A stretch of DNA of 62,338 bases from Mycolicibacterium chubuense (GCF_001044255.1 NZ_JYNX01000015.1:1-62338), one strand, 5' to 3'; shown: positions 30,054-39,693, numbered from the stretch's first letter. Numbers and translations are program-made. Notes: a model not told the origin generated them from the sequence alone.

Positions 30054-31124
30054 TCAGCAGATCCGCGGAAGCTGTTCGCCGAGTTCGCGTTCCACCACCC
30101 GCGTGGTACCGAACGGGGTCCGGGCCACCGCCATCCCGGGGTGCTCGTCGACGACCTTGCCGATCACCGCGGATGCGGCGCCGTCGGGGTGCGCGCGCAT
30201 CGCGGCCAGCACCGCCTCGGCGTGCTCGGGCGCCACGAATGCGACCAGCTTGCCCTCGTTTGCGACCTGCAACGGATCGAGGCCCAGAAAGGAGCAGGCC
30301 GAAGCCACGGTCTCGGGCACCGGGATCGCGGCCTCGTCGAGCTGGACCCCCACCGAGGCGGCCCGGGCGATCTCGACGACCGATGCCACCAGACCGCCGC
30401 GGGTCGGGTCGCGCAACGTGTGCACCGCCGCCGGGCCGGCGGCGGCGAGCATGGCGGCCACCAGCCGGTGCAGCGGGGCGCTGTCGGTACGCACCACGGT
30501 GCCGAAGTCGATGCCCTCGCGCACGCTCATGATCGCCACGCCGTGCTCGCCGATGTCGCCGGACACGATCACCACGTCGCCCGGCCGCGCGCGTTCCGGC
30601 CCGATGTCGACGCCGTCCGGCACGACGCCGACACCGGCGGTGTTGACGAAAAGCTGGTCGGCGCCGCCCTTTCCGACGACCTTGGTGTCACCGGTGACGA
30701 TCGGCACCCCGGCTGCGGCAGCCGCCTTGCCCATCGTCGCGGCGACGGCGCCCAGCACGTCGAGTTCCAGCCCCTCCTCGATGATGAAGCCGGCGGTGAG
30801 CCCGATCGGTTGGGCGCCGCTGCAGGCGAGGTCGTTGATAGTGCCGTTGACCGCGAGGTCGCCGATGTTGCCGCCGGGGAAGAACAGCGGCTGCACGACG
30901 TAGGAGTCGGTGGTCAGCGCGATGCGGCCGGTTCCGGTGTGCAGCACCGCCGAATCCCGCGACGGACCCGCGGCGCCGCCGAATGCCGGCAGGAACAGGT
31001 TCTCGATCAGCTCCTCGGACAGCACACCTCCCCCGCCATGGCCGAGCACCACCCGCCGGGTCTCCCGCAGCGGGAGCGGGCACACCCAGTCGGCGGGGTC
31101 GACCGACACCGGGGTCTCAGACAT
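30054..31124 (-). CDS. hypE: Hydrogenase maturation factor HypE
   Basis: A 356-residue PurM-like protein. HypE dehydrates a carbamoyl group, carried as a thiocarbamate on its C-terminal cysteine, to the cyanide ligand of the NiFe site. The required C-terminus PRIC is intact. ATP-site motifs are LGHGGGG and [20 protein letters not shown], then VTGDTKVV. It starts inside the hypD end (8-base overlap) and closes the hypF-C-D-E operon. Confidence 0.95.
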   Translation of the reverse strand: MSETPVSVDPADWVCPLPLRETRRVVLGHGGGGVLSEELIENLFLPAFGGAAGPSRDSAVLHTGTGRIALTTDSYVVQPLFFPGGNIGDLAVNGTINDLACSGAQPIGLTAGFIIEEGLELDVLGAVAATMGKAAAAAGVPIVTGDTKVVGKGGADQLFVNTAGVGVVPDGVDIGPERARPGDVVIVSGDIGEHGVAIMSVREGIDFGTVVRTDSAPLHRLVAAMLAAAGPAAVHTLRDPTRGGLVASVVEIARAASVGVQLDEAAIPVPETVASACSFLGLDPLQVANEGKLVAFVAPEHAEAVLAAMRAHPDGAASAVIGKVVDEHPGMAVARTPFGTTRVVERELGEQLPRIC

Positions 31125-32223
31125 GGGTGGCCGCGGCTTCGAGCCTGCGGAACTGGTAGTACGCCGCGCACGCCCCCTCACTGGACACCATCGTCGCGCC
31201 GAGCGGCGTGCGCGGGGTGCAGGTGCGGCCGAACGCCGGACACTCGTTGGGCTTCAGCAGCCCCTGCAGCACTTCCCCGCTGTGGCATTCGGCGGATTCG
31301 GCGACCTGCAGATGGGCGACCCCGAAGCGGCGCTCGGCGTCGAAATCGGCGTAGCGGGGCGACAGCGTCCATCCCGATCGGGGGATCATCCCGATGCCGC
31401 GCCACTGCCGGTCGGTGACGGCGAAGACGTCGGCGAGGGTCTGCTGCGCCACCTCGTTGCCCTCGGCGCTGACCGCGCGCGGATAGGCGTTGCGCAGCGC
31501 GGGCGTGCCCTCCTCCAGCAGTTCGACCACCTGACGGACGCCCTCGAGCAGGTCGAGCGGCTCGAAGCCAGTCACGACGATCGGCACCCCGTACTCCTTG
31601 ACCAGAGGCTGGTATTCGGCCGTGCCCATCACCGAGCACACGTGGCCGGCGGCGAGGAAGCCCTGCACGCGGTTGGTCGGCGAGGACAGGATCGCGGTCA
31701 TCGCCGGCGGCACCAGCACGTGCGAGACCAGCATCGAGAAGTTCGTCAGCCCCAGCCGCTGCGCGTGCACCACCGCCATGGCGTTGGCCGGCGCGGTGGT
31801 CTCGAAGCCGACGCCGAAGAACACCACCTGTTTGTCGGGGTTGTCGGCGGCCACCCGGGTGGCGTCCAACGGTGAATAGACGATCCGGACGTCGCCGCCG
31901 CGGGCCCGCACCGCGAACAGGTCCCGGCTGCTGCCCGGCACCCGCAGCATGTCCCCGAACGAGCAGAAGATCACGTCGTCGCGCGAAGCGATCTCCAATG
32001 CCCGGTCGATCATCTCCAGCGGGGTGACGCACACCGGGCAGCCCGGTCCGTGGATGAACTCCACCGCGCCGTCGAGAAGCTGGTCGATACCGTTGCGGAT
32101 GATCGAATGCGTCTGACCGCCACACACTTCCATCACGGTCCACGGCCGGGTGGCGCGGCGGCGGATCGCGTCGACCAACGTCCGGGCCGCCACCGGATCG
32201 CGGAACTCGTCGAGGTACTTCAC
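31117..32223 (-). CDS. hypD: Hydrogenase maturation factor HypD
   Basis: A 368-residue iron-sulfur protein that, with HypC, holds the Fe(CN)2CO unit. Conserved motifs are VCGGQTHS (residues 33-40), [33 protein letters not shown] and the C-terminal cysteines in ALRNAYPR...[20 protein letters not shown] and [18 protein letters not shown]. The GTG start overlaps the hypC stop by four bases. Confidence 0.95.
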   Translation of the reverse strand: MKYLDEFRDPVAARTLVDAIRRRATRPWTVMEVCGGQTHSIIRNGIDQLLDGAVEFIHGPGCPVCVTPLEMIDRALEIASRDDVIFCSFGDMLRVPGSSRDLFAVRARGGDVRIVYSPLDATRVAADNPDKQVVFFGVGFETTAPANAMAVVHAQRLGLTNFSMLVSHVLVPPAMTAILSSPTNRVQGFLAAGHVCSVMGTAEYQPLVKEYGVPIVVTGFEPLDLLEGVRQVVELLEEGTPALRNAYPRAVSAEGNEVAQQTLADVFAVTDRQWRGIGMIPRSGWTLSPRYADFDAERRFGVAHLQVAESAECHSGEVLQGLLKPNECPAFGRTCTPRTPLGATMVSSEGACAAYYQFRRLEAAATHV

Positions 32224-32495
32224 GCCGGATCCCTCCTCGCGAGCGGCTGCTCACCGGCGAGTTCCTCGTCGAGCACCCCCAGTTCGGCGAACATGCGCAA
32301 GGTCTCGTGCGCCGACGCCTCGTCGAGCCGCGTGATCGCGAAACCCGCATGCACGATGGTGTATTCGCCGACCTGCATGTCGGGCAGATACGCCAGGCAC
32401 ACCGTTTTGGTGGTGCCCCCGAATTCGACCGTGGACATCCGCGTCCCGGCCTCCTCCCAGATGTCGATCACCTTCCCGGGGATACCGAGGCACAT
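32220..32495 (-). CDS. hypC: Hydrogenase maturation chaperone HypC
   Basis: A 91-residue HypC/HupF protein. It begins with the essential MCLGIPG, whose Cys2 binds the iron unit and the large subunit precursor. The body [17 protein letters not shown] and [10 protein letters not shown] fits the family. It overlaps the hypF end by 28 bases and the hypD start by four, so translation of the three is likely coupled. Confidence 0.95.
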   Translation of the reverse strand: MCLGIPGKVIDIWEEAGTRMSTVEFGGTTKTVCLAYLPDMQVGEYTIVHAGFAITRLDEASAHETLRMFAELGVLDEELAGEQPLARRDPA

Positions 32496-34786
32496 GGCTC
32501 ACTCCTTTCCCGCAGCGCACCCGGCGACACGGACAGCGCGGCCACTGCCGCCTGCCCGAGCGCGAGCCCGCCGTCGTTGCACGGCACCACCCGGTGGGTG
32601 AGCACCTCCAGTCCTCGCGCCCGCAGTCCGGCCGCGATCCCGGCCAGCAGCAGGCGATTGGCGAACACGCCGCCGGTCAGGCCCACGGTGGGGATCCCCA
32701 CCCCGGTTGCCGCGTCGCCGGCGGCGCGCACCGTCGCGCGGATGACGGCGTCATGGAACAGCCGCGCCAGGTCGGCGCGTGCCGCCCCGGCGCGCACACC
32801 GTCGACCAGGCACCGCATCAGCGGCGCCGGGTCGAGCACACCGGCCGACACGTCGAAGTCCGCCGCCATGCTGTCCCGCCCCGCCCGGGCCAGGTGCTCG
32901 AGTTCGACAGCCGCCTGACCCTCGTAGGTCACGAGCTGGCACACCCCGAGCAGGCTGGACACTGCGTCGAAGAGCCGGCCCATGCTGGTGGTCGCCACGC
33001 ATCCCACCTCGCGGTCCAGCTGCTGGGTCAGGATGTGCATGCCCCGCGCTCCGAGCGCGGCCACCGGTGGCAGGTCGCCCGCCGGATCGATGCCGGCGCG
33101 CCGGAGCAGGTCGACTGCGATCCGGGCCGGGGACCGGACGGCGCCGTCGCCGCCGGGCAGCCGGAACGGCGCCAGGTGGCCGACCCGGGTGAACTCGGCG
33201 GGGCCGGTGACGGCGAGCAGCTCGCCGCCCCAGATCGTGCCGTCGGTACCGAACCCGGTGCCGTCGAAGGCCACAGCGAGCATCGGGTCGCCGAGGCGCC
33301 GGTGTTCGGCCAGCAGCGACATGGCGTGGGCGTGGTGGTGTTGCACCGCGATCAGCCGACCGCCGTGGCGCTGCGCCCACCGCGTCGTCGCGTACCCCGG
33401 ATGCGCATCGTGGACGACGACCTCCGGCACGCTCCCGGTCAGGAACGAAAGATGGTGCACCGTCGCGGCGAAGCAGCCCTGCGTGCGCGGGTCGGCCATG
33501 TCCCCCAGATGCGACGACAGATGCGCCCGGCCCTGGCCGCCGGTCAGCGCGAACGTGGTCTTCAGGTCGCCGCCGGTGGCCAGGATGCACGGCGCTCCGC
33601 CGGCGCCGAGCGGGACGGGCAGCGGCGCGAAGCCGCGAGATCGCCTCAGCGGCAACTCGTTTCCGTCCGCGTCGATGCTCACGACCGAGTCCTCGCAGGG
33701 CACGTGGATGGGGCGGTCGTGGTCGAGCACCGCGTCGGCCAGTCCGTCGATCCATCCCAGATCCTCGGTGCGGTAGACGATCGGCGAGCCGCCCTGGTTG
33801 GCCGAGGTCATCACCAGTGCCGGCACGTCGAGGTCGGCGAAGAGCAGGTGGTGGACGGGCGAATACGCGAGCATCACCCCGAGGTCGCGGAGGTGCGGCG
33901 CCACCTCGTCGCTCACCGTGCCCGGGTGCGCCGCGAGCAGCACGATGGGTGCGGCAGGCGAGGTCAGTGACCGCGCCGCCGAGTCGTCGACGACGCAGAT
34001 CCGCCGCGCGTGGTCGAGGTCGGCCACCATCACTGCGAACGGCTTGGCGGGCCGATTCTTGCGCTGCCGCAACCGGGCGACGGCGGCGTCGTCGTCCGCG
34101 CGGCACGCCAGGTGGTAGCCGCCGATGCCCTTGATCGCGACGATCAGTCCGTCCCGCAGCGCGGCCGCGGCCGAATCCAGGGCGGAGCCGCCACCGTGCG
34201 AACCGTGCCAGGTCAGCCGCGGCCCGCACTCGGGGCAGGCGATGGTCTGGGCGTGATAGCGCCGGTCGGCAGGGTCGCGGTACTCCGCGGCGCACGTCGG
34301 ACACATCGGAAAGTCCGCCATCGTGGTGGCCGGGCGGTCGTAGGGCAGGTCGGTGATCACCGTGTAGCGCGGCCCGCAGTTCGTGCACGTGATGAAGGGG
34401 TGGCGGTGCCGCCGGTCGGCCGGGTCGAACAACTCCCGCAGGCAGTCCGGGCACGTCGCGATGTCGGGCGAGACGAGGGTCCGCCTGCCGTCGTCACCGC
34501 CCGGGGCGCTGTCGAGGATGCGGAACACCCGTTCCCCGAGGAGCGGGCGGGTGGTCACCACGAACGTGTCGACGTGCGCCAGCGGCGGCGGGGCGTCGCG
34601 CAGATCCTGGAGCGCCGCCTCAACACGCACGCCGGGCCCCTCGAGTTCACACTGCACCGATCCCGCGTCGTTGAGCACGAACCCGCCCAGCCGGTGCGCA
34701 GCGGCGATCCGCGCGACCGTGGGGCGGAACCCCACTCCCTGGACCACGCCGGTGATGCTCAGCCGTACGCGCGTGTGTGCGCTCAT
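32468..34786 (-). CDS. hypF: Carbamoyltransferase HypF
   Basis: A 772-residue enzyme making the carbamoyl-AMP used for cyanide ligand synthesis. Domains in order: acylphosphatase (residues 1-90, VQGVGFRPTV); two zinc fingers (CPDCLREL...CTNCGPRYT and CPTCAAEY...CPECGPRL, about 105-180); a YrdC domain (about 195-380); and a carbamoyltransferase domain with VQHHHAHAMS near 475 and VTYEGQAAVELE. First gene of the leftward hyp operon. The AraC-type box and a TAGCCT hexamer precede it. Confidence 0.95.
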   Translation of the reverse strand: MSAHTRVRLSITGVVQGVGFRPTVARIAAAHRLGGFVLNDAGSVQCELEGPGVRVEAALQDLRDAPPPLAHVDTFVVTTRPLLGERVFRILDSAPGGDDGRRTLVSPDIATCPDCLRELFDPADRRHRHPFITCTNCGPRYTVITDLPYDRPATTMADFPMCPTCAAEYRDPADRRYHAQTIACPECGPRLTWHGSHGGGSALDSAAAALRDGLIVAIKGIGGYHLACRADDDAAVARLRQRKNRPAKPFAVMVADLDHARRICVVDDSAARSLTSPAAPIVLLAAHPGTVSDEVAPHLRDLGVMLAYSPVHHLLFADLDVPALVMTSANQGGSPIVYRTEDLGWIDGLADAVLDHDRPIHVPCEDSVVSIDADGNELPLRRSRGFAPLPVPLGAGGAPCILATGGDLKTTFALTGGQGRAHLSSHLGDMADPRTQGCFAATVHHLSFLTGSVPEVVVHDAHPGYATTRWAQRHGGRLIAVQHHHAHAMSLLAEHRRLGDPMLAVAFDGTGFGTDGTIWGGELLAVTGPAEFTRVGHLAPFRLPGGDGAVRSPARIAVDLLRRAGIDPAGDLPPVAALGARGMHILTQQLDREVGCVATTSMGRLFDAVSSLLGVCQLVTYEGQAAVELEHLARAGRDSMAADFDVSAGVLDPAPLMRCLVDGVRAGAARADLARLFHDAVIRATVRAAGDAATGVGIPTVGLTGGVFANRLLLAGIAAGLRARGLEVLTHRVVPCNDGGLALGQAAVAALSVSPGALRERSEPCASVSPGR

Positions 34787-34816
34787 GGCGCGGACTCCTC
34801 GAACCTCAGTGCCCTC

Positions 34817-34822
34817 AGGCTA
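34817..34822 (-). promoter_or_regulatory. Candidate -10 box of the hypFCDE operon
   Basis: TAGCCT on the minus strand, 30 bases before the hypF ATG. Its distance to the upstream CTATC box (20 bases between) is the same as at the huc promoter. Confidence 0.5.
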
Positions 34823-34842
34823 TCTCCGCGCACCGAACCCAA

Positions 34843-34858
34843 CTATCGAAATCTCGCA
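34843..34858. promoter_or_regulatory. AraC-type box upstream of hypF
   Basis: CTATC-N6-TCGCA, one base off the huc/araC unit. Extended by four bases (to CGCACAGA) it matches 15 of 20 positions of the second huc/araC unit. A perfect second copy at the 20-base period is absent, although GCGCA recurs at 34868. Confidence 0.5.
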
Positions 34859-34893
34859 CAGACTTCTGCGCATTTCCGACGCCCCGTCGGGAT

Positions 34894-34899
34894 TACGCT
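34894..34899 (+). promoter_or_regulatory. Candidate -10 box, leaderless hypA
   Basis: TACGCT ends seven bases before the hypA GTG. The same hexamer serves as the putative araC -10 element. Confidence 0.45.
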
Positions 34900-34906
34900 G
34901 GCGCCC

Positions 34907-35272
34907 GTGCACGAACTGTCGCTGTGTCACGCCATCGCCGGCGTGGTGCGTACCCACGCCGACGGCCGCCCGGTCGAGGTGGTGCGGGTGCGCGTCGGAG
35001 CGCTGCGGCAGGTGGTTGCCGAATCGCTGCTGTTCTGCTGGACGATCGCGGCCGAACACGAGGGTCTGGGTGACGCCGTCCTGGAGTTGGAGCAGGTGCC
35101 CGCCGCGGTGAGCTGCCGAGCGTGCGGCCGGGAATCGGAGATCACGTCCCGGTGGTCGGTGCGCTGCCCGGCCTGCGGGAGCGGCGACGTCGCGGTGGTG
35201 CGCGGCGAGGAGTTCCTGGTGACCTCGATCGACATCCGGTCCCACGAAGCAACCGAGGCCCACCATGGGTAG
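34907..35272 (+). CDS. hypA: Nickel chaperone HypA
   Basis: A 121-residue HypA that, with HypB, inserts nickel into the large subunit. The N-terminal MHELSL (with GTG start) supplies the nickel ligands His2 and Glu3. The structural zinc site is formed by CRACGRES and CPACGSGD near residues 70-95. It begins right at a candidate transcription start (leaderless). Its end overlaps hypB by eight bases. Confidence 0.94.
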   Translation: MHELSLCHAIAGVVRTHADGRPVEVVRVRVGALRQVVAESLLFCWTIAAEHEGLGDAVLELEQVPAAVSCRACGRESEITSRWSVRCPACGSGDVAVVRGEEFLVTSIDIRSHEATEAHHG

Positions 35273-36041
35273 GTTCCACCGCCACGACGACGGCACCGTG
35301 CACAGCCACGACCACGACCACGACGGCGACCACGACGGGGCGCACGGGCACGGCGACCACAGCGGCTACCAGACCGCCACCCAGCGGGTCGACGTCCTCG
35401 AGGCGATTTTCTCCGAGAACGACGTGCGCGCGGCGGGCAACCGGGAAGCCTTCGCCCGCAACGGGATCAGATCGCTGAACATGATGAGTTCCCCCGGCTC
35501 GGGCAAGACCGCCGTGCTCGCCGCCACGCTCGACGAACTCGCCGGCGACGTGGCCGTCGGCATCATCGAGGGCGACATCGCCACCGACCTGGACGCCGCC
35601 CGGCTGTCCGGGCGCGGCGCGCAGATCTCACTTCTCAACACCGACAACGGTTTCGGCGGGGAGTGCCACCTCGACGCGCCGATGGTGAGCCGCGCACTGG
35701 CCGGGTTGGACCTGCCCGGGCTGGACCTGGTGATCATCGAGAACGTCGGAAACCTGGTGTGCCCGGCCGAATTCGACGTGGGTGAGAACGCCAAGGTGAT
35801 GGTCTACTCGCTCACCGAGGGCGAGGACAAGCCGCTGAAGTACCCGGTGATGTTCCGCGCCGTGGACGTGGTGCTGCTCAACAAGATCGACCTGGCCCCC
35901 TACCTCGACGCCGACGTCGCGACCTACACCGAGCGCATCCGGCAGGTGAACCCGGGTGCGGTCATCCTGCCGGTCAGCGCCAAGACCGGCGAGGGCATGG
36001 ACGCATGGTTCGCCTGGCTGCGCACTTTCGTCGTGGGCTGA
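35265..36041 (+). CDS. hypB: Hydrogenase nickel incorporation GTPase HypB
   Basis: A 258-residue GTPase. Residues 4-35 are a His/Asp-rich metal-storage run (about 12 histidines; SHDHDHDGDHDGAHGHGDH). The P-loop is SSPGSGKTA near residue 75; further motifs are EGDIATDLDA, GECHLDAPMV, ENVGNLVCPAEFD and LNKIDLAPY. Cys and His between switch regions bind the transferred nickel. Its stop is three bases from the convergent aldR stop, marking the right end of the hydrogenase island. Confidence 0.95.
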   Translation: MGRFHRHDDGTVHSHDHDHDGDHDGAHGHGDHSGYQTATQRVDVLEAIFSENDVRAAGNREAFARNGIRSLNMMSSPGSGKTAVLAATLDELAGDVAVGIIEGDIATDLDAARLSGRGAQISLLNTDNGFGGECHLDAPMVSRALAGLDLPGLDLVIIENVGNLVCPAEFDVGENAKVMVYSLTEGEDKPLKYPVMFRAVDVVLLNKIDLAPYLDADVATYTERIRQVNPGAVILPVSAKTGEGMDAWFAWLRTFVVG

Positions 36042-36044
36042 CGC

Positions 36045-36557
36045 TCACAGCGGGGACGCGCCGCGCAGATGCTCGAAGATCAGCGACGTCTGTGTGCCGG
36101 CGACGTCGGCGTCGGCGTTGAGGTTCTCCACGACGAACGACCGCAGGTCGTCGGTGTCGCGCGCGGCGACGTGCAACAGGAAGTCGTCGGCACCGGCGAG
36201 GAAGTACACGTCCATCACCTGCGGCTTGCGCCGGATCTGGCCGATGAAGTTGCGTATCTTGCCGCGCGCGTTGGCCTGCAGGCTAACCGAGATCATCGCC
36301 TGCAGGGTGAGCCCGATCGCCGAGGGATCGATGTCGGCGTAGAACCCGCGGATCACGCCCAGCTCCTGCAGCCGGCGCACCCGGCCGTGGCAGGTCGATG
36401 CGGCGATACCCACCAGGTCGGCCAGCGCGCTGTTGGGTATCCGCGCGTCGTCGTGCAGGGCGGTCAGGATGCGCCGGTCGACATCGTCGATGGCGGCTCG
36501 AACATCCTTCGGAGCCGGGTTTCGCGGAACGGATCGCTCCGATGATTCCTCTGCCAT
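36045..36557 (-). CDS. aldR: Lrp/AsnC-family regulator AldR
   Basis: A 170-residue regulator. Helix-turn-helix around residues 24-72 (IDDVDRRILTALHDDARIPN, then LADLVGIAASTCHGRVRRLQ) and a C-terminal RAM ligand domain (VMDVYFLAGADDFLLHV). It is divergent from ald with 95 bases between, as with AldR (Rv2779c) in M. tuberculosis, which controls alanine dehydrogenase in response to alanine. The extended N-terminus (about 20 residues) is normal for this group. Confidence 0.9.
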   Translation of the reverse strand: MAEESSERSVPRNPAPKDVRAAIDDVDRRILTALHDDARIPNSALADLVGIAASTCHGRVRRLQELGVIRGFYADIDPSAIGLTLQAMISVSLQANARGKIRNFIGQIRRKPQVMDVYFLAGADDFLLHVAARDTDDLRSFVVENLNADADVAGTQTSLIFEHLRGASPL

Positions 36558-36588
36558 AGCGGGATCGTAGCGAATTATCGTCAGTATT

Positions 36589-36618
36589 ATTGTGTTGCTA
36601 CCGATAGTTCTTCACAAT
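36589..36618. promoter_or_regulatory. Inverted repeat in the aldR-ald control region
   Basis: ATTGTG and CACAAT form a perfect 6-base inverted repeat with an 18-base spacer in the AT-rich divergent gap. Lrp-type regulators often bind spaced half sites; its role as an AldR site is inferred from position. Confidence 0.4.
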
Positions 36619-36652
36619 CGACGTAACCCTTTCGACGATTCGAGGAGTAACA

Positions 36653-37768
36653 ATGCGTGTCGGTGTGCCGACCGAGATCAAGAACAACGAGTACCGGGTC
36701 GCGATCACGCCCGCGGGTGTGGCCGAGTTGGTGCACCGCGGCCACGAGGTGCTGATCCAGGCCGGCGCCGGCGCCGGTTCGGCGATCACCGACACCGACT
36801 TCAAAGGCGCCGGCGCGCAGATCGTCGACACCGCCGACGAGGTGTGGGCCGAGGCCGATCTGCTGCTCAAGGTCAAGGAGCCGATCGAGCCGGAGTACGC
36901 CAAGATGCGCTCGGGCCAGACGCTGTTCACCTACCTGCACCTCGCCGCTTCCAAGCCGTGCACCGATGCGCTGCTGGCCTCCGGCACCACCTCCATCGCC
37001 TACGAGACCGTCCAGACCGCAGACGGCGCGCTGCCTCTGCTCGCCCCGATGAGCGAGGTCGCCGGCCGGCTCTCGGCGCAGGTCGGCGCCTACCACCTGA
37101 TGCGCACGCAGGGCGGTCGCGGCGTCCTGATGGGCGGCGTGCCCGGTGTGGCTCCGGCCAAGGTCGTGGTGATCGGCGGCGGGATGGCCGGTGACAACGC
37201 CGCCGCCGTCGCCTGGGGCATGGGCGCACACGTCACCGTGTTCGACCTCAACATCAACATCCTGCGCAAGATCGACGCCGAGTACGGCGGGGCCATCGAG
37301 ACCCGGTACTCCTCGCGGCTCGACCTGGAGACCGCGGTCAAGGAGGCCGACCTGGTGATCGGCGCCGTGCTGATCCCCGGCGCGAAGGCACCCAAGCTGG
37401 TCACCAATTCGACAGTCGCGGCGATGAAGTCGGGCGCGGTGCTGGTCGACATCGCGATCGATCAGGGCGGCTGCTTCGAGGATTCGCGCCCGACCACGCA
37501 CGACGATCCCACGTTCCCCGTGCACGACACGGTGTTCTACTGCGTGGCCAATATGCCCGGCGCCGTGCCGCGCACCTCCACCTACGCACTCACCAACGCC
37601 ACCATGCCGTACGTTCTCAAGCTCGCCGACAAGGGCTGGCAGGAGGCGTGCCGCGGCGACGGCGCCCTGGCCAAGGGCCTGTCGACGCACGAGGGCGGAC
37701 TGCTATCCGAGCAGGTGGCCACCGATCTGGGCCTGCCCTACACCGATCCGGCCGGCCTCATCGGCTGA
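36653..37768 (+). CDS. ald: Alanine dehydrogenase
   Basis: A 371-residue NAD-dependent enzyme interconverting L-alanine with pyruvate and ammonium, and also reducing glyoxylate in mycobacteria. [20 protein letters not shown] opens the protein. The substrate residues in LLKVKEP and FTYLHLAAS (His95 region), the Rossmann motif [13 protein letters not shown] near residue 175 and the [17 protein letters not shown] stretch are all present. GAGGAG ribosome site before ATG. It is induced under hypoxia and nutrient shift in relatives, a theme shared with hydrogenases. Confidence 0.96.
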   Translation: MRVGVPTEIKNNEYRVAITPAGVAELVHRGHEVLIQAGAGAGSAITDTDFKGAGAQIVDTADEVWAEADLLLKVKEPIEPEYAKMRSGQTLFTYLHLAASKPCTDALLASGTTSIAYETVQTADGALPLLAPMSEVAGRLSAQVGAYHLMRTQGGRGVLMGGVPGVAPAKVVVIGGGMAGDNAAAVAWGMGAHVTVFDLNINILRKIDAEYGGAIETRYSSRLDLETAVKEADLVIGAVLIPGAKAPKLVTNSTVAAMKSGAVLVDIAIDQGGCFEDSRPTTHDDPTFPVHDTVFYCVANMPGAVPRTSTYALTNATMPYVLKLADKGWQEACRGDGALAKGLSTHEGGLLSEQVATDLGLPYTDPAGLIG

Positions 37769-37771
37769 CGG

Positions 37772-38167
37772 TCACTCGAACACATCCCCGTCGACGTAGA
37801 ACCAGCGACGGGCTCTCACAGCGAACCGGGACCGCTCATGCAGCGTCCCGGTTCGTTGGCTGTCCGCATAAGACGCCCGGAACTCCACCTCGTCGGGCGC
37901 GGCCTCGATGATCTCCAGGCCCGTCCACACCACCCCGGGGTCGATCGTCACCTGCTCGGGGCGCGTCCGCGGATGCCAGGTACGCCAGAGGTGGTCGGCG
38001 TCGCCGAGCGCGAAGGCGGTATAGCGCGAGCGCATCAGTTCCTCGGCCGTGCCCGCCTGCCGCTCACCCCGCACCAGGGGCAGGCAGCACTGCGCCGCGG
38101 CCGCGGCACTGCCGCACGGGCAGGGTTCGTCGGGACTCGCACCGGGGCGATCGGCGCTGTGAACCAT
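37772..38167 (-). CDS. YchJ-like SEC-C metal-binding protein
   Basis: A 131-residue UPF0225/YchJ protein. A zinc-binding cysteine cluster [17 protein letters not shown] lies at residues 15-31; the conserved [22 protein letters not shown] follows in a cystatin-like NTF2 fold, and [10 protein letters not shown] ends it. Function is unknown in the family. Its stop faces the ald stop 3 bases away. No operon partner is obvious. Confidence 0.85.
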   Translation of the reverse strand: MVHSADRPGASPDEPCPCGSAAAAAQCCLPLVRGERQAGTAEELMRSRYTAFALGDADHLWRTWHPRTRPEQVTIDPGVVWTGLEIIEAAPDEVEFRASYADSQRTGTLHERSRFAVRARRWFYVDGDVFE

Positions 38168-38197
38168 CGGGATACGTTCTCACGCCACCCGTCACCC

Positions 38198-39559
38198 TCA
38201 CAGACCGACAGCACACTCCAGGTCTTTGAGCGAGGTCTCCAGGTGGCCGAGTAGCCGCTGCAGGTGCGGAACGGCCCGGCGGCAGCCGACCAGCCCGAAA
38301 TCGAGGCTGTCGGCACTGGTGGCCAGCGTGATGTTGAGTGCCTGTCCGTCCACCACCATCGACAGTGGGTAGTTGCCGTCGAGTCGGGCGCCGTTGCGGT
38401 ACAACGGATGCTGAACACCCGGTACGTTGCTGATGCACAGGTTGAACGACGGCGGGGTGGCGGCACCGATCCCGGGAATCAGACTCAACAGCGCAGGGGC
38501 CAGCGTGGTGGTCAGCCCCATCGCGATCGCTTGGGAACGCGGAAGCTGCGAGAGCACGGTCTTGTTGTCGCGCATCGAGGCCGCGATGGTGGCCAGGCGC
38601 TGGGCGGGGTCCTCGAGGTCGGTGGCGAGAGTGCACAGCACAGCCGAGGCGACGTTGCCGCCGTCGGTGTCGCGGGCGGTCCGTAGGTTCACCGGGACCA
38701 TGGCAACCAGCGGGGCGTCGGGCAGGGCGTCATTCTCGATGAGGTAGCTCTTCAGCGCGCCGGCGCACATGGCGAGGACGACGTCGTTGACGGTCACCCC
38801 GGCGGCGTTCTTGACGGCCTTGATCCGGTCCAGCGACCAGGACTGGGCTGCGCACCGGCGCGCGCCGCCGATGGGGACGTTCAGCATGGTGCGCGGCGCC
38901 CGGAACGGCAGGGTCATCTGCTGTTCCCACAGCGCGGCCCGCGCCAGAACACCCGCCGAGAGGGCGTGCCGGACCGTCGATTGCACTGCACCGCTGAGCT
39001 TCTGCAACCGGCTCCCGTCAGCCTCGGCGTGCGCAGTCGCCCGCGACGGCATCGACCACGGCGCCTGGACGTCGGCGTCCGCGGCATCGAGGCTCAGCGA
39101 GCCCTGCAGCAGGTTCAGCGCGGACACCCCGTCGACGACACCATGGTGCATCTTGGTGTAGATCGCGAAGCGCCCGTCGTCGAGCCCCTCGATCACGTGC
39201 ATCTCCCACAGCGGTCGGTGCCGGTCGAGCAGCGTGCCGTGCAGCCGCGAGGTGAGCTCGAGCAGTTCGCGCACTCGCCCCGGGGCCGGCAGCGCGGAGC
39301 GCCGCACGTGGTAGTCGAGGTCGACGGCATCGTCGAATGCCCACGCCAGGTTGGTGATTCCGCCCAGGGCGACAGCGGGGCGCTGACGAAAGGTGGGGGT
39401 CAGTTCCTCGCTGCCGCGCATGGCCTCGTAGGTCTCGCGTACGAACTCCGGTCCTGCGTCGGCCGGCGGCGTGAACAGTTGAAGCCCGGCCACGTGCAGC
39501 GGGTGCTCCCGGGACTCGGCGTGCAGGAAGGTCGAGTCGAGGGGGGACATGAGATGCAT
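38198..39559 (-). CDS. WS/DGAT-family acyltransferase
   Basis: A 453-residue wax ester synthase/diacylglycerol acyltransferase. The catalytic motif HHGVVDG lies near residue 138, with PLDSTFLHAES at the N-terminus, NDVVLAMCAGALKSYL near 253 and a C-terminal NVPGVQHPLYRNGARL. These enzymes join fatty acyl-CoA to diacylglycerol or alcohols for storage lipid, typically at the inner membrane/lipid body. The genome should hold several paralogues, so no gene symbol is assigned. Start ATG with a second ATG three codons later. Divergent from the PucR-type regulator. Confidence 0.9.
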   Translation of the reverse strand: MHLMSPLDSTFLHAESREHPLHVAGLQLFTPPADAGPEFVRETYEAMRGSEELTPTFRQRPAVALGGITNLAWAFDDAVDLDYHVRRSALPAPGRVRELLELTSRLHGTLLDRHRPLWEMHVIEGLDDGRFAIYTKMHHGVVDGVSALNLLQGSLSLDAADADVQAPWSMPSRATAHAEADGSRLQKLSGAVQSTVRHALSAGVLARAALWEQQMTLPFRAPRTMLNVPIGGARRCAAQSWSLDRIKAVKNAAGVTVNDVVLAMCAGALKSYLIENDALPDAPLVAMVPVNLRTARDTDGGNVASAVLCTLATDLEDPAQRLATIAASMRDNKTVLSQLPRSQAIAMGLTTTLAPALLSLIPGIGAATPPSFNLCISNVPGVQHPLYRNGARLDGNYPLSMVVDGQALNITLATSADSLDFGLVGCRRAVPHLQRLLGHLETSLKDLECAVGL

Positions 39560-39661
39560 CGGGATTCCTTGAGGTCGGGTGACGTTCGTCTTGTCGGCAA
39601 ACTACGGCGGGACCGCCGCCGCAGTCTCGTGGACGAAAACCAACGTCGGCGCCGGCCATTG

Positions 39662-39678
39662 TGACGAGGTGACAATCG
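39662..39678. promoter_or_regulatory. Shared 17-base element before the PucR-type gene
   Basis: TGACGAGGTGACAATCG, with 14 of 17 bases identical to the element at 40978. Together with the preceding bases it forms ATTGT-N9-ACAAT. It ends three bases before the -10 hexamer, where a repressor would block transcription. Confidence 0.5.
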
Positions 39679-39681
39679 GAC

Positions 39682-39687
39682 TAGATT
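39682..39687 (+). promoter_or_regulatory. Candidate -10 box, leaderless PucR-type gene
   Basis: TAGATT ends six bases before the ATG at 39694. Confidence 0.45.
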
Positions 39688-39693
39688 CCGCCC

